64,000 nucleotides of DNA from positions 462,940,780 to 463,004,779 of the forward strand of contig NC_053040.3 of the NCBI RefSeq assembly GCF_002575655.3, read 5' to 3'. Of the stretch, positions 22,355 through 34,080 are shown piece after piece. This stretch comes from Aegilops tauschii subsp. strangulata. Lineage: Eukaryota; Streptophyta; Magnoliopsida; Poales; Poaceae. Below the pieces are notes generated by a model. That model worked only from the letters and a program-made list of their open reading frames with translations, made no database searches and had not been told where the DNA came from. Within the stretch, counting starts at the first letter, position 1; every line of letters starts with the position of its first letter. A program made the translations under genes and the position numbers.

Positions 22355-25300
22355 TCAGAATTTCAACCACTTCTTCTCCTTCTCCTTCCTAGCGACCGCG
22401 TTGGTGGCCGAGGTGTGCGTCGCCTCGGCGTCGGCGAGCGCCTTCCGCGTCTGCTCCAGCTTCCTCGACGCCGCATCGTGCACTGCCTTATCCTTGCGGT
22501 TGCGCTGCACCATCTCCTCCAGCCGCCCGACCTGGCTCCTCAGCTCCTTCACCTCGTCGTCGTACGCGAGCAGAGACCTTCTGTTGTCTTCCTTCTTGGG
22601 ATGCCCATTGGCCTGACCCGACGGCGACTCTTTCCTGGCTTTGGCGGCCGAGGAGCCTTCCGTCGCGTCCTGGCTCACCAGCTGGCTGTTCATGAAGCTG
22701 AAGACGGACCTCTCCGCCTCCTCGGCCTTGGCGGCCCTGGCCAGCTCTGCAAACTTCCTGTCGCGCTTCCTTTGCCCGCCCCGGCTACGCTTCTTGTCTT
22801 TGTTGCGGTGGATGCTTCGGCCGTCCTCGCCTGTGGTTGCAGCGACCGCGTGGTCGAGTGATTGCTTGGCCGGTAGTACCTTGACTGGGATTGGATCGAG
22901 CATGCCTTGGCCGGACACGCCTAGCCCCATGCCCTCCCGGTAACCCATTTTTGCCATCATTTTGGAGGCGACGCCCCTGGTGTGCTGTTCCCATTTTGCA
23001 AAGATCACGGTCTCAGACTGAACACCGGTTAAATTTGTGGTTTCCAAACGGCCAAGACCCTGATGGATGATGGATTCATCCTCTTGATCGTCATCTTCAC
23101 TTAACTCCGATTCATCCTCGCTTGAGCCTCTTTCATCATCTTCGCCGCTCACATCAGCATATTCTGGGATAGAAAGGGAATCACCTGGAAGCGTTGCAGT
23201 GCTCCCATCATCTTGAAAGACCACCTGACCGCGCTTCAACTCATCATCCCACGACTCGAGTTCAGCTCTCCTCCAAAGGCCAGAATGGTGCCCAGAAGCT
23301 GCCAGTATGCTGGATCCTGCTAAGGACTGTCGCCATGCAGTTGGAGTGAACCGTTTCAAGGATGAAGTAGGAATCACAACACCTGCAAATAATTATGAAT
23401 TAGAAAACATGCATACCACTTAGCATGAAAGGACAAAATCATACACAAATCTTTACAGTAATGCATAGGAAAACAGGGAGAAGCAAATATTGCATAGTGA
23501 CACAGTATTCACCAAAAAAGCAATATGAATCCATTGAAGGAGCAATTCGTTTTAAAGGGTTCAATGTGAAAACAAATCGATAAGACATGGGAAAAAAGCG
23601 CAGTCCAAAGGGTTCAATCCTTCAAACGGTGAAAAAAGCATTTACATACCATGGGACAAGCGGCAGTTATTAGCAAACCGACACCGTTGCTGCAGAAAGA
23701 ACTTGCACATCTGCACTATGGGCAGACTTATATTAGAAAGTCTGGTAATAATAAGATCTTTGTTCTGGGTATTACTTCAGTTATATTATAAGCAGCAGAA
23801 AGTTATGGCTGAAGGAAAGGTAGCTGTAGCAACCCACCTGCCTAACCTGCTTTAAGAGGGGGTTTTCTGCTTTGTTGTGTATTTCTGGGTGTCCGTGGGA
23901 GTGGGATGGAAACAAACAGAGGGTGCAATACGCTCAGGTTTTATCAAGAGAAATCTATTATCGAACAGATGGGTTATAATGAGTATATGCGCATTTCACA
24001 TGGTTCTAGTAACGAAGAGTATAATGTAACGTCTCTTTGCCTGGCAACAATTCATCAATAGTTCCGAAGGAGATGGGATTTGGAAATCAAACCACATGAA
24101 CAGCTTTGTAACCCAGCGAGGGTTTATATTGATTATGCATGTCCACATTAGACAATCGTATTCACAACAGAAGGACTTCTGTTGAGTTTAAAATTCAGAT
24201 AAATGGTGGAGATATCCACAATGTATATTTTGTGACAATCAGAACTATTTCCTATGGTTGCTCAGTCACGCAATAGTCAAAGGCCATTCAACAAAACAAC
24301 CATACAGGTCCTAGCATTAGTGGAAGTGACACACAAGCATATTTGAAGAAGGGAAAGCAGCGAAAAGGAATACATACTACAAAGTAACCAAGTAATTTCC
24401 TACTTGCTTGGTGAGCCACTGCCACATAGTTACCAATCCAACCATATCAGCACGTAAGGGGTTAACTCTGGTGGTTACCAGGTAAGCAGGCTGGTTCAAT
24501 TCGGAAGACAATCTTTGTGTAAAAAAGATAGATCAAGTTGCATGACTCACCGACATTTTTTCTGATGTGGGTGTCAGAAATGAGACCCGTGCATTGCCTG
24601 AACCTTCAAGTCCTAGAATGCATCCATTATACCAACGCCCATCATTGTGCCTGAATCTACACTTTGATCCTACTGAAAATTCTTGTGGCTCCAATGGTTC
24701 TGGCTCAACATCATCCGGATCTAATGGCTCGATAGCAACTTCAGTTGATAACGATGCTGACTCCTGATTTGGAAAGATCTGATCGATTTGCTTCACCAGC
24801 CTAGAACGCTTCAAATGCAGAAGCCCTTCCTCTGCATCCTTGATCGCAGACAGAAGTTCCCCATGCACCTTCAGAACAAAACATAAATTTAACTCGGATA
24901 TAGTACAAGTGCAAATGCAAATGATGAAACATTGTGATGACCTGAAATATCTCCCCAAAAGGGGTCCAGAATTTTCTCCAAGGGTCTTTAAGACAAGACA
25001 TGCACACATATGTGCGCATATCAGGAATAAGCAAAAAAAGGGAGCTACTAATCACTTCCACAGTACATGCCTTACTTTCTTGCAGCAGCTCTCATCAGTC
25101 GTCAATGATGAGTTGAAAGAAATAAGCTAAGATGCAAAATCTAGTAAACTCATGCTCTCAATACCGCATGCCAGTATAAGTAGATGTTGTAATATACAAT
25201 GCTTAATCTCTTCTACAGTTTTTCAGCTTAGCTGCTGCCAATGAGAAAACAACACATGAATGAGCTAATCCAACCCCTGTAGGAATATCCATGGACAAAG

Positions 25301-25877
25301 TGAGCTAATCCAACACCTGCAGGAATATCCATGGACAAAGTGCACTGGAACAATGCCACACATTAAAGAAGGAGCACCGTTTCTTGTAATCAAACCATCA
25401 CACTACCAATTAGTCTCACCTCCCAAAATAGAACATCCCTAACTGAGTAATTGTTGCAACTATCAGCTAATAATCTAGCACATACTGCCGAATGCCCTAA
25501 TCCCATCACAAACAGGCAATCCATACTGGCAATCATTCAGGTTCTACTCGTACTCCAATAAGCACTAGCTCCGTACTCCCTGCCTCGACGAATCAGGGAC
25601 GCCCCCTAGAAGTCCAGAATCCTAGGACCCCTAAGAATCCCCATCCCTACGGAACTAATTAATCAGGACCCGGGAGCAGTTCCAGCAATCTGGGCCGCGC
25701 TGCACGTTCAGGGACAGACACGCACAGATGCGTACGCACCTCGAGGAGGTCCGCGTTGGAGGCGTCGGCGGCGAGGGCCTCGTCGACGGCGGCGAGGGAG
25801 GACCGCTGCTCCTCCAGGTGCTGCTCCAGCTGCAGCTCGATCTCCGCCGCCTCGTCCTCCTCCCCCTCGCCCGCCAT
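22355..25877 (-). CDS. CCCH zinc finger / G-patch protein (ZGPAT-like)
   Basis: Four exons on the minus strand: 25877-25740, 24868-24551, 23710-23650, 23382-22355; all introns GT-AG and phases agree. Product 514 residues. Domains in order: acidic coiled N-terminus ([16 protein letters not shown]); a Tudor-like segment (~112-150, [17 protein letters not shown]); a CCCH finger with Cys154, Cys162, Cys168, His172 (spacing C-X7-C-X5-C-X3-H, coded almost entirely by the tiny 61-base exon); an acidic Ser/Glu/Asp tract (~251-276); a G-patch (~307-351, [11 protein letters not shown]); a basic stretch ([14 protein letters not shown]); and a C-terminal coiled coil. This order matches animal ZGPAT and plant CCCH/G-patch proteins, nuclear factors tied to transcription repression or splicing. 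The plant function is not established here. It appears intact. Confidence 0.93.
25261..25340. repeat. 40-bp tandem duplication in intron 1 of the CCCH gene
   Basis: 25261-25300 and 25301-25340 both read TGAGCTAATCCAAC.CCTG.AGGAATATCCATGG..., differing at two positions. It is intronic. Confidence 0.9.
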
Positions 25878-26095
25878 GGCTCACCGGTCCAGGCAGCGGT
25901 CGGTCGGGAGAAGAGAGAAGGGCCGACGATTTCGATGGGTCAAGAAGTGCCGGTGCGGCAGCGCCGCTGCGCCGGGAGGACGACGGGTGTGGTGGGCCGG
26001 GGCGCCGCGAGCAAAAGGCCACGGGCTGCGTGGCTGGGCTTCTACTGGGCTTGGCGGGCCGGAACACTACGGGCCATCCACACGTGGAGGCGCCT
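25878..26095. promoter_or_regulatory. Promoter and 5' UTR region of the CCCH gene
   Basis: GC-rich, transcribed leftwards into the ATG at 25877. No TATA box stands out. ORFs on both strands here are by-products of base composition. Confidence 0.4.
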
Positions 26096-26300
26096 GGCTT
26101 CAGTCGGTTCGCGCCGACAGAGAGACCAAGCGCGACACGAACCCAACCCAAGCACGACTCCGCATTGAACCCGAACTCATCGTCACTAGATCATATCACT
26201 TTGCCAACTTTATTGTCACAGAAGTATTAAAGTATTAGCTGTCAATGAAGTAAGAAAAATGATTATGCAATTGTATTGCGACATTTTCAATATGTAATTA
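26096..26300 (+). pseudogene. DUF295 gene remnant: 5' flank joined to 3' flank, coding region missing
   Basis: 26118-26190 (GAGAGACCAAGCGCGACACGA...) resembles the sequence upstream of the DUF295 pseudogene (32950-33030). It then passes at a TAG directly into AGATCATATCACTTTGCCAA (26189-26208), identical to the sequence after that gene's stop codon (34082-34101). Similarity continues through AAAGTATTAG and beyond. The whole coding region is absent between the two flanks, so this is a deletion scar or recombination product of a third paralog. Confidence 0.7.
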
Positions 26301-26399
26301 CAGAGTTTGATGATTTCAATATTTCATTTTTGAATGTATTGGTCTAGAGTGTCAAATTTTTCATAACTAAGAAGTTAGCCTTCACTGCTTAGTTTATTA

Positions 26400-26480
26400 C
26401 TCCCTCTGTAAACTAATATAAGAGCGTTTAGATCACTACTTTAGTATTCTAAACGCTTTTATATTAGTTTACGGAGGGAG
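26400..26480. mobile_element. Stowaway MITE (81 bp)
   Basis: CTCCCTCTGTAAACTAATAT and its inverted counterpart flank a short centre, the whole forming one long hairpin, with TA on both sides (26398-26399 and 26481-26482). This is a common Triticeae Stowaway type. Confidence 0.95.
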
Positions 26481-26564
26481 TAGTACACATTCAAATGTGT
26501 CACCTCATCATGATTGTGAAGCCAACCAATTAGCCTTACCAATTAATTGCATGTATGCATGCAT

Positions 26565-26696
26565 CCTCCATGCTAGTTTCATTCTCTCGCACTACTGCAT
26601 GCTATTTTTTCCAACTCCCTTTCAACTAGTCATCCATACTAGTTTCATTCTCTCGCACTAGTCCAGACTATTTTTTCCAACTCCCTTTCAACTAGT
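26565..26696. repeat. ~66-bp tandem duplication
   Basis: Both units contain TAGTTTCATTCTCTCGCACTA followed by ATTTTTTCCAACTCCCTTTC and end CAACTAGT, at 26630 and 26696. Similarity is near complete. Confidence 0.85.
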
Positions 26697-26699
26697 AAC

Positions 26700-28384
26700 T
26701 AAATGTGCATATGTTGTGAACAAAAATATCCAATATATTAGTAATACAATAGTGATGTACTCCTATATACAATCAAATTTCATTGAATATATTGCAACAA
26801 ATTTCGGCGGTAACATGCGGAGTATCATCTAGTATGTTCCATTGTTTATTCATCCTTTTATATGAATAACATAATTTTCTGCATTCAAGATGCTATAAGT
26901 ACTTGCATCTAGCAATAAACGGAATCCCTGTGAGAGAGAAGACATTGTCGTCTTCTCTTATCATCTCCTTCTACCTTAGGGCACTTCCAATGCATTGGCT
27001 CTTAACCTGTTATTATATGTAGTAAAAAAATATAAACAACCATCGCAATACATTATCTCTTAGGTATTGTATCTAAGGGCAACTCCCATGCTCCATCTTA
27101 GACTATATCTTAGTCATGACTCGTGACACCTATGATGTGACATCCTATTTAATGAAAAAAATAGAGTAACCATATCTTAATATAGATATAGTTCTTAGCA
27201 TCAAAGCCAAAACAACTCATGATCTTTCTCTCACAAAACACATTAAATTAAAGCCATTTTAAATTCAACAATAAGATACAATGCATTCGAAGCGTTATAT
27301 ACCTAGCGCACACTTAATGCATATGATATAGTCTAAGATCGATATAGTATATCCATTGAATTGGCTTTGGGGGTCATATTTGCATCTCAACCATGTGGCC
27401 TAGTTGTGGGGATAACGGAACAAGCGAAAAAATGGGAGGTAAGCCACATCAGATCAAGACATTACTCATTAGTTACACTGCATAGGAAAACAAGCTAAGA
27501 GTCGTATCTCCCGTAACATACAACTATACACTCTCTTCTTTAAATACAGTGCCACCTTCGTGTTTTACCTATAATATTGTGCTAAGGGCAAAGCATTTGG
27601 AGTGACCTTAGTTAAAAAAACTAAAAATGGGATATATTAGTTTGTTTACATATGTGATAAAGGATGTAAAGGTAGATGCTAAGGTTAAAAGCTCTAACAC
27701 CATCGCTAATCTAGATAAATCACTTCTGGTTAGATTATGATATCAAACCTTTTACTTTAATCGACAAAATTTGTAGGTACTACAAGTCGCGTTAAAAGAT
27801 GTGGTAAAAGGATTTACGACACAACAAATAGAGAGAGAGAGAGAGAAAACCTAATTTATGACTGTTAGGGACGCGGATGATCTTAGCATAGTAGAATATC
27901 TGCTACTGCAGAAGTACATGTTCAAGCAAAACACACTTCTTTACATGATTTGCGGTCATCGTCAACCAACAAAGTATAAAAAGGGCTCGCCACTGGATCA
28001 CCATTCCCCTTGTTATTGAGAAGGGCCGCCATGGTACTCGGCCCGTTGTCATTTCTCCATTGATCCTAAAGGTCAAAAGGTGGATTTTCTCTTTGAAGAC
28101 TGAGCAAATAGAGAGCAGAAATGAAATGTCTAGAATGAGCATATGAACAATCAAGCACTTCATGGTCACCGGATGTACATCGTTCACTAGTGGACAAGTC
28201 ATTCAAGCAACTAAATAGAGTGAAGAGGTGGAGTGTTAGAGCATGGATAATAATAGCATCAACCGCTATATATTGGTGTCATGTCGTCAAGGGCTATCAT
28301 TATGAATCACCCATATACTCTTTTTTGGCCTTGAAGCACATCAAGAAATTTAGTTTTGCATTAGATCCTGCTTCTTTCATTTTG

Positions 28385-28388
<4 letters not shown>
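26700..28388. other. AT-rich intergenic sequence without recognised genes
   Basis: Only short or shadow ORFs. 27830-27846 is a short (GA)n run. The phrases at 26980-27130 and 27340-27370 (AAGGGCAACTCCCATGCTCC and similar) look like decayed MITE or DNA-transposon material, but I found no paired ends. Confidence 0.45.

Positions 28389-28443
<55 letters not shown>
28389..28443. repeat. (CT)n microsatellite, about 27 repeats
   Basis: An uninterrupted CT run of about 55 bases. A long pure run like this is likely to be polymorphic. The 85-codon ORF ending in alternating Leu-Ser is a by-product. Confidence 0.97.
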
Positions 28444-28446
<3 letters not shown>

Positions 28447-28699
28447 AATAGGTAAAAGTGTCATGTAAGTAGGCTCATAACCCCTTTTTATACTTGCTCT
28501 TAAGGAACCAGTGCAGATGAACCTTCACAACTCTCTTTGGTAATAACGATGCTATTAAATTTAATATGTGAATGTTTCCTTTTACTAAGTACATCTCTTG
28601 AGTCTTGAGGGTGCTCACAGAAAACCCAAACAAATCTTCAACTTAATGGAGATCGGTTACTAAAAACAATTAGAAATCACGTGTTGGCAAACTATTAAG

Positions 28700-29040
28700 T
28701 ATAAGTAAAGTTTCAAGATTTTTTGTTTTTTGTTTTTCAGATAAACAAAATGGAAATGTAAATCTTAAGTCGGGCATTTGTGCCCAAAATATTATTCGTG
28801 CATATACTACATCGAGATATATGCATGTTGGGAGGTTGTCATGTTTGCAACTTGGATTAAGCTGAGATATAGATGAAATTTAGATATGATGGTTTATTGG
28901 TAGATTCTGATAAATATAAGCTACATTCTGATAAAATTGAAGACCATAAGCTAGTTTGCTTTATGTAGCGCACTAATAAGAATATTTCATACATAAATTT
29001 GACATGTATGTAAGGTATGTCCATATGTGCATGTGGTTAT
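28700..29040 (+). repeat. Distal upstream part of the DUF295 duplicon
   Basis: This stretch is similar to 42290-42560. Shared phrases in the same order include AGATAAACAAAA, GTGCCCAAA, CTACTACATCGAG.TATATG.ATGTTGG and TTTGCAACTT. The second copy lies about 900 bases upstream of the intact DUF295 gene, while this one lies over 4 kb upstream of the DUF295 pseudogene because other elements have inserted in between. Confidence 0.65.
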
Positions 29041-29224
29041 TTTTCTCCAAGATTCTCTAAGACTTTTGAACATGATTTTTCTTCTAGAAACGAAAAGACT
29101 TCCCTCGAGGGACTCATCCTTGGATTATTGTATGTTGCTTTGAGAAAGAAAATAAATAGAAAGAAGTCTCCAACTCTCCATACGAACTGTACCTCCTTCA
29201 TTTGTACTTGATGTGATCAGCTAC

Positions 29225-30540
29225 TTTTTTTTGGCAAACTTAAGCCCTCTAGATGGCTTGACTTTATTATTTAGCAATCTAAAAAGTATACAGAGAGGAG
29301 TTTCCCCAAGGGAAAGGAGATGACTTCAAAGGCCATTTTGAAATTACATCCGGAGGCTTTACTGCATAGGAAAGAACAACTAGAAGAGGGCGGTTCCTCC
29401 AATGTATTGGGTTTCCAAACAAATCCTTGCTTTAGCGGCATCGACTAGAATCCTGCATCAGAGAAGACGAAAATCGATTTCCAGTTCAAAGCCTTAACAA
29501 CTAAAGCAACAAGAAGTAAGCCCATAGCTTCCACCTGCAAAACCTATTGCACATTCGAGGTTGCCGACTAGACGAATATTGAGTGACTAGTATGCTCATC
29601 TTTTTAGGAACACTCCAAATGAAGCTTTGTTTGTCGCAACAACAGGGTTGAATGTTGCATCTACATAAGGTAAAATACATGCAGGATGTAAAAGCACAGC
29701 AGATTAGTTCTTGGTGAAATTTTGATGTAAGCTCTAGCCCGGGTAGGTGTGTGAGTCCTTAGGATCGAAAACATCAATTTTGAAACCAAATCGATCTCAC
29801 AAAGTTGCAATGAAAGAACAAATGTGAATCATTTTCTATATGACCGCACCTACAACATTCTTTTTTTTAATATGGGTAGAATAGCTGGATGCTCTTCAGC
29901 CTGAAGTAGAAGCCCTTCTAATGAGTCTCCATTCAAAGGTTTTGACTATAGGAGCAATGTATCTGTTGTTAGAATGACAATTTCTTGATCCGTAATAAGT
30001 GAGCCTCGCCTAGTGGAAGTAGCTTGTGTGTCCTGCATGACGGTTTTGTATGCACTCTTGGTAGTATAGTATGTATTAGGTGTGTGAGTCCAACAAATAG
30101 TATCGTTAAAATAAGCACTGATAACAGGAACATTTAGAATATCATTCTTAAAAGACTCATCAAAGAAAGTGCTAATCGTATCTGCATCCCAAAGTTTGGA
30201 ACTGAGCTGTCAAAGGTCGCTAATTATGCTAGGACATGGCTCTTTAGATTAGGCTTTAAATGATCATGAATATTCTATCAATCCTTGCACCAAGGCCTTG
30301 TCCAGATGCAAGTGTTGTCATTAGCAATTGAAAGTCGACAAGAGTCGAGCATAAAAGGAAGAATTTTTGTAATCGATGTCTAAAAAGCAGACTTGGGAAC
30401 ACAGGAGTGGGATTTCCAAATCAAAGTATTATGAAAATATTCGAGTCTCTCATATCCTTTGGTTTGTACCTTGACAAAGATTACACTGTAAAGGTTGCAA
30501 AGATAGATCGATCCACCTTAATGTCAACGCTAAAAAGAGC
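29225..30540 (-). pseudogene. LINE-type reverse transcriptase 3' fragment, decayed
   Basis: Read on the minus strand from about 30540 down to a T-run (poly-A of the element) at 29225-29232. Visible pieces in the expected order: LSIANDNTCIWTRPW (end of the RT module, ~30320), [19 protein letters not shown] (zf-RVT zinc-binding domain, ~29850-29790), then VDATFNPVVATNKASF and VEAMGLLLVALVVKAL (RNase H-like domain, ~29665-29500). Stops and shifts separate them. This is a truncated non-LTR retrotransposon. No clear target duplication was found. Confidence 0.75.
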
Positions 30541-30689
30541 TAAATAGTCCGTTAGTTTTTTTTTCTAAAAAAGAATATTTAAGTTTGGGAAAAAAGTTCT
30601 GAATTTGTTCACACTATACAAAAAAATATTTTAAAAAAATCTGAATTTTTTCTCAAGTATAAATGCATAACCGTAGAATTTCATGAAGA

Positions 30690-31490
30690 AGTATATTTAT
30701 TGGGAAATGATTAACATCAACCGGCGGATTATCACACTCGTGTCCGCCGTCCTGGTTGCGCGACACGTGGCCTACTGGACTACCCACGTTTCTCTCCCTA
30801 ATCTTATCTCTTCCTCAACCTTTTCTCATGCGCAGAAACACCCGCCTCAGCCATCATCATCTCCTTCAGCAACGCTCGCCCCACCATCTCAAGCTCCTGC
30901 AGCAACGCCAACCTCGGCCATGCCCGTGACCACCTCAAGCTGTCGCAGCAACGCCCTGCTCGGCCGTGGCTCTTCCTGCCATCAGAACCATCTCCTTCAT
31001 GTCATGGTCTCTATTTGCAAAAAAGTTCTCCAACATGAACTCTGTTGCAAAAAATTATGCAACATGACCCTTATTGCAAAAGGATTTTTGCAGTCGATAT
31101 TTAAAATTTCTGCAACAAGACCTTTGTTACGAAAAATTTCTGCAACAAGACCTTTATTACAAAAAATAAATAAATAAATTATGCAACAAGACCTTTGTTG
31201 TGAAAAATTTCTGCAACAAGACCCCTATTGTAAAAAAAAATGCAACAAGACCTTTGTTGCGAAAAAATTCTGCAACAAGACCTCTGTTGCAAAAACTAAA
31301 GAAGTACATGCTCGAATGATTGCAACAAGCTAGTTGTTGCGGAGGGCCGTCTACGACGCCCCTCCAAAGAGATGGCTGCTTTCGGAGTACTCCTAGATCG
31401 GACATGCTAAACGTTACGTCAGCGAGCCGGTGGATCTTTTCTAATTATCCGCCGGCCGACGCGTAGCGTTGCCCATATTTATTTCAGGGC
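30690..31490. repeat. Minisatellite-bearing repeat, possible DNA transposon
   Basis: 31010-31300 holds at least eight imperfect copies of a 26-36 base phrase built on TGCAACAAGACCTTTGTTGC, followed by a run of A. The phrase is itself a small hairpin (GCAACAAGACCTTTGTTGC). GC-rich sequence lies to the left. The outer parts carry CCGGCGGAT (30720) and its inverse ATCCGCCGG (31447), suggesting the inverted ends of a non-autonomous Mutator-like element, but no target duplication was seen. The 164-codon ORF at 30683 spans unrelated pieces and is not credible. Confidence 0.6.
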
Positions 31491-31639
31491 TAAAAAAAAG
31501 ACAAAACACTCTATGATGGATGTACTATTTGCTATTATAGATCCAACAATTTTTCTTCCGTGAAACACACAATTTGAATATTTATTAATAGAAATCAGGT
31601 ATGTTTATCCCGCAAAAAAATCAGGTATGTTTAACATTT

Positions 31640-32790
31640 AAGTGTCTTTGCGGGGACTAACATATACATGTACACATTTGTTTTGGACGCCGATAACACC
31701 CAAACATGTGGGCGTTAAGGGGTTTGGTCACACGTTTCGTGTGGTGTCTAAGAGAAACAGCCCACACGCCTACGTGTGGGCAAAACAAGTAGTGGCCACA
31801 CGCTTTTTTTTTGCCTCGCGGTCCCTCCCACACGCCTGCGTGTGGGCAAAATAGATAACGCCCACATGCCCGTACATCAGGCCTCCTACCTCATGGTCCC
31901 GCACGCCCCGCGTGACAGTCACCAAGCGTCCCCGTAGTTGCCATGGTCCGGACCCTCTTTCATGTTCGTTTAACTGCAGTTGCCATGTTGCTGAACTACA
32001 GTTGCCATGTCGGACAACTACAGTTGCCATGGTTGCTCAACTGCAGTTGCCATCTCAGGTGCCAGATGCCATTTTTGGACAACTGCAGCTGTTGCCATGT
32101 GTGGTCTGGTCTACTACAGTTGTCATGATTTGAAATTTTAGGAGTTGTCGCCTACTAACATTAGGCAGTTGCCATGTAGCACCACAAAAGACATGGCAAA
32201 AAAACATGTTCGGGTAAAAAGAGAGTTGCCATCTGCTTACAAGCACACTAGGGGCAGTTGCCATGTACCATGCAAAACACATCGCAACTGACAGCTTTGG
32301 GTGTGGGAGAGGAGACGGGCGTGTGAGCACGGTGGTATATTTAAGAGTTGCCATCTACTAAACACTAGGCAGTTGCCATGTCGCACTACAAAAAGACATG
32401 GCAAAATAACATTTTCGGGTAAAGAGAGAGTTGCCATCTACTTACAAGCATACTAGGGCAGTTGCCATGTATCCTGCAAAACACGTGGCAACTAATAGCT
32501 TTGGGTGTAGGAGAGAAGACGGGTGTGTGGCGAACTGATAAACGCCCACACACCAGCCCCTCTGCGTGCGTTGAAAACTGGCGTGCGGGCGAACTGCTAA
32601 ACGCCCACACACCAGCATCTCCGCGTGTGAAAGCGGACGTGTGGGGGACCGGATGAATGCCCACACACGAGCCCAATCCTACGTGGCAGCAAAAACATGT
32701 CATGATTCGTGTAAACTCAAACCGACGTTGATCCATGCGTGTGGGCGAGATGCAAACGCCCACACGTGCGTTAGTGTTTCCGTTTGTTTT
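31640..32790. repeat. Palindrome-rich repeat block (GTGTGGGC and CAGTTGCCATG words)
   Basis: The outer parts (31690-31880 and 32520-32770) contain inverted words such as CACACGCCTGCGTGTGGGC. The middle (31970-32480) contains more than ten copies of CAGTTGCCATG or GAGTTGCCATC. A tandem duplication of about 205 bases (32151-32353 and 32356-32545) repeats the series AGGCAGTTGCCATGT, GACATGGCAAAA, CGGGTAAA, GAGAGTTGCCATCT and CTTTGGGTGT. The block interrupts the DUF295 duplicon and is probably a non-autonomous DNA transposon. Its ends were not fixed. Confidence 0.6.
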
Positions 32791-33117
32791 TTAATCTTAG
32801 ACTTAAAGTGTGTGGATGTAGCCAATGATGATATATATTCAGATTTACACGTGCTTCGGTCGGTTACTCGGTTTGCCTTGACCACGTACAGCTGATGCTG
32901 ATCCAGAATCGAACCCAAGTATCCAGCGGGCGGGGACGAGGGAGAGAGAGAGAGAGACCGAGCGCCACACGAACCGGACCCAAACACGGCTCCGGATTGC
33001 ACCACAATACATCGTCCTATACTAGCATACTCCGCGGCATCGCCCGGCCCGGTCACCGAAAGATCATCATAAGCTACCACACCTCGCGACGCGCGCGAGA
33101 GGAATATCGCAATCGTC

Positions 33118-34080
33118 ATGGCGATGTCGCCGCTGCCATGTCTCGTCCTCAACTACGGCGACAAGCGGCCGATGATGCTGTACGGGGCCTCCGACGGCGA
33201 GTAGCGACCGTGCGGGATCGGCCCGCTGCTAGCCAAGCGGAACTGGGTCACCGCGCAGGGCTGGGTGCTGGCCTGGGACCCTGACACCTCCGCCACCTTC
33301 CTCTGGGACCCGCAGGATCCGGAGCACGGCCGGGTCGCGTTGCCGTCGATGGTGCAAGCTCCGCCCGAGGGCTCCGGCTGCACACTGTCAGGCGATCCCA
33401 CGGCTCCCGGCGGCTGCACGGTGGTCCTGGCCGAGCCATATGAAAGCACCGTCCTATGGTATTGCCACGTCGGTTCGGCGACGCCGGAGTGGGTAAGGTA
33501 CGAGTACGATCTTGGAGGCAAGTTGGTGGTGCTCGGCGAGTACCGGGAGTGGATAAAAGAGCACGCCTACGGTCTGACGCCGCACGGTGGAAAGTTTTAC
33601 TATATAATCAACAGTACCAAGTACGGCGTGCTCGAGTTCTCACCGGAGCCGACGTGGAGCACCGTGAAGACGAAGGGGGTCGAACTTACCTATCATCCAA
33701 GCGGGGATGGACGTGTGCATTATGAAAGCTTTCTCCTGGACCTGGACGGCAAGCTTCACACGGTGTGGATCTTCTTTGCGGGCTTCGATTTGCGCACTGT
33801 CAATGATGTTGCCATCTATAAGATGGGTTTTGGTAGATCAAGGTGTGTCAAGGTGAACGACATTGGCGGTCGGGCAATACTTGCGGGCTCGAGTCGTGCA
33901 TCGTGGTGTCCGGCCAACAAGTTTAGGTTGCGTCCCAACACCTTGTATTGGATGAGCCCTCACGACAAATGCTTACACATGTACAACATTGGATCAAACA
34001 AGGAGGTGGTGCAGGAGTGCGAAGGTGCCACGGAGCTATTGCGCCTGCCGTATTGGTTGGTTCCCGTAAATCGTCCATGA
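33118..34080 (+). pseudogene. DUF295 (KIB1-4 beta-propeller) gene with premature stop
   Basis: The frame begins MAMSPLPCLVLNYGDKRP, closely matching the intact paralog at 43396. It meets TAG at 33202-33204 (codon 29) where the paralog has a Phe codon. The rest stays open from 33205 to the stop at 34078-34080; its first ATG is at 33265, giving 271 residues (MLAWDPDTSATFLWDP...) that keep nearly the whole propeller. Single exon. The gene may be dead, or may yield an N-terminally shortened protein by downstream initiation. DUF295 proteins are a large, fast-changing grass family of mostly unknown function. Flanks on both sides resemble those of the paralog. Confidence 0.8.

Noticed and set aside
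22415..22943. Plus-strand ORFs of 100-148 codons opposite the CCCH gene
   Set aside because: Shadow frames of the last exon of the ZGPAT-like gene.
28190..28447. 85-codon ORF ending in Leu-Ser repeats
   Set aside because: The end is translation of the (CT)n run.
29225..30545. 5-base target duplication AGCTA around the minus-strand LINE
   Set aside because: Too short, and the right copy does not sit at a clear element end.
30683..31177. 164-codon ORF
   Set aside because: It spans AT-rich, GC-rich and minisatellite segments with no common character; the C-terminus is just translated repeat units.
30690..31490. Firm call of a Mutator-like element with TIRs
   Set aside because: Only CCGGCGGAT and its inverse pair up; no extended TIR or 9-base duplication could be aligned by eye.
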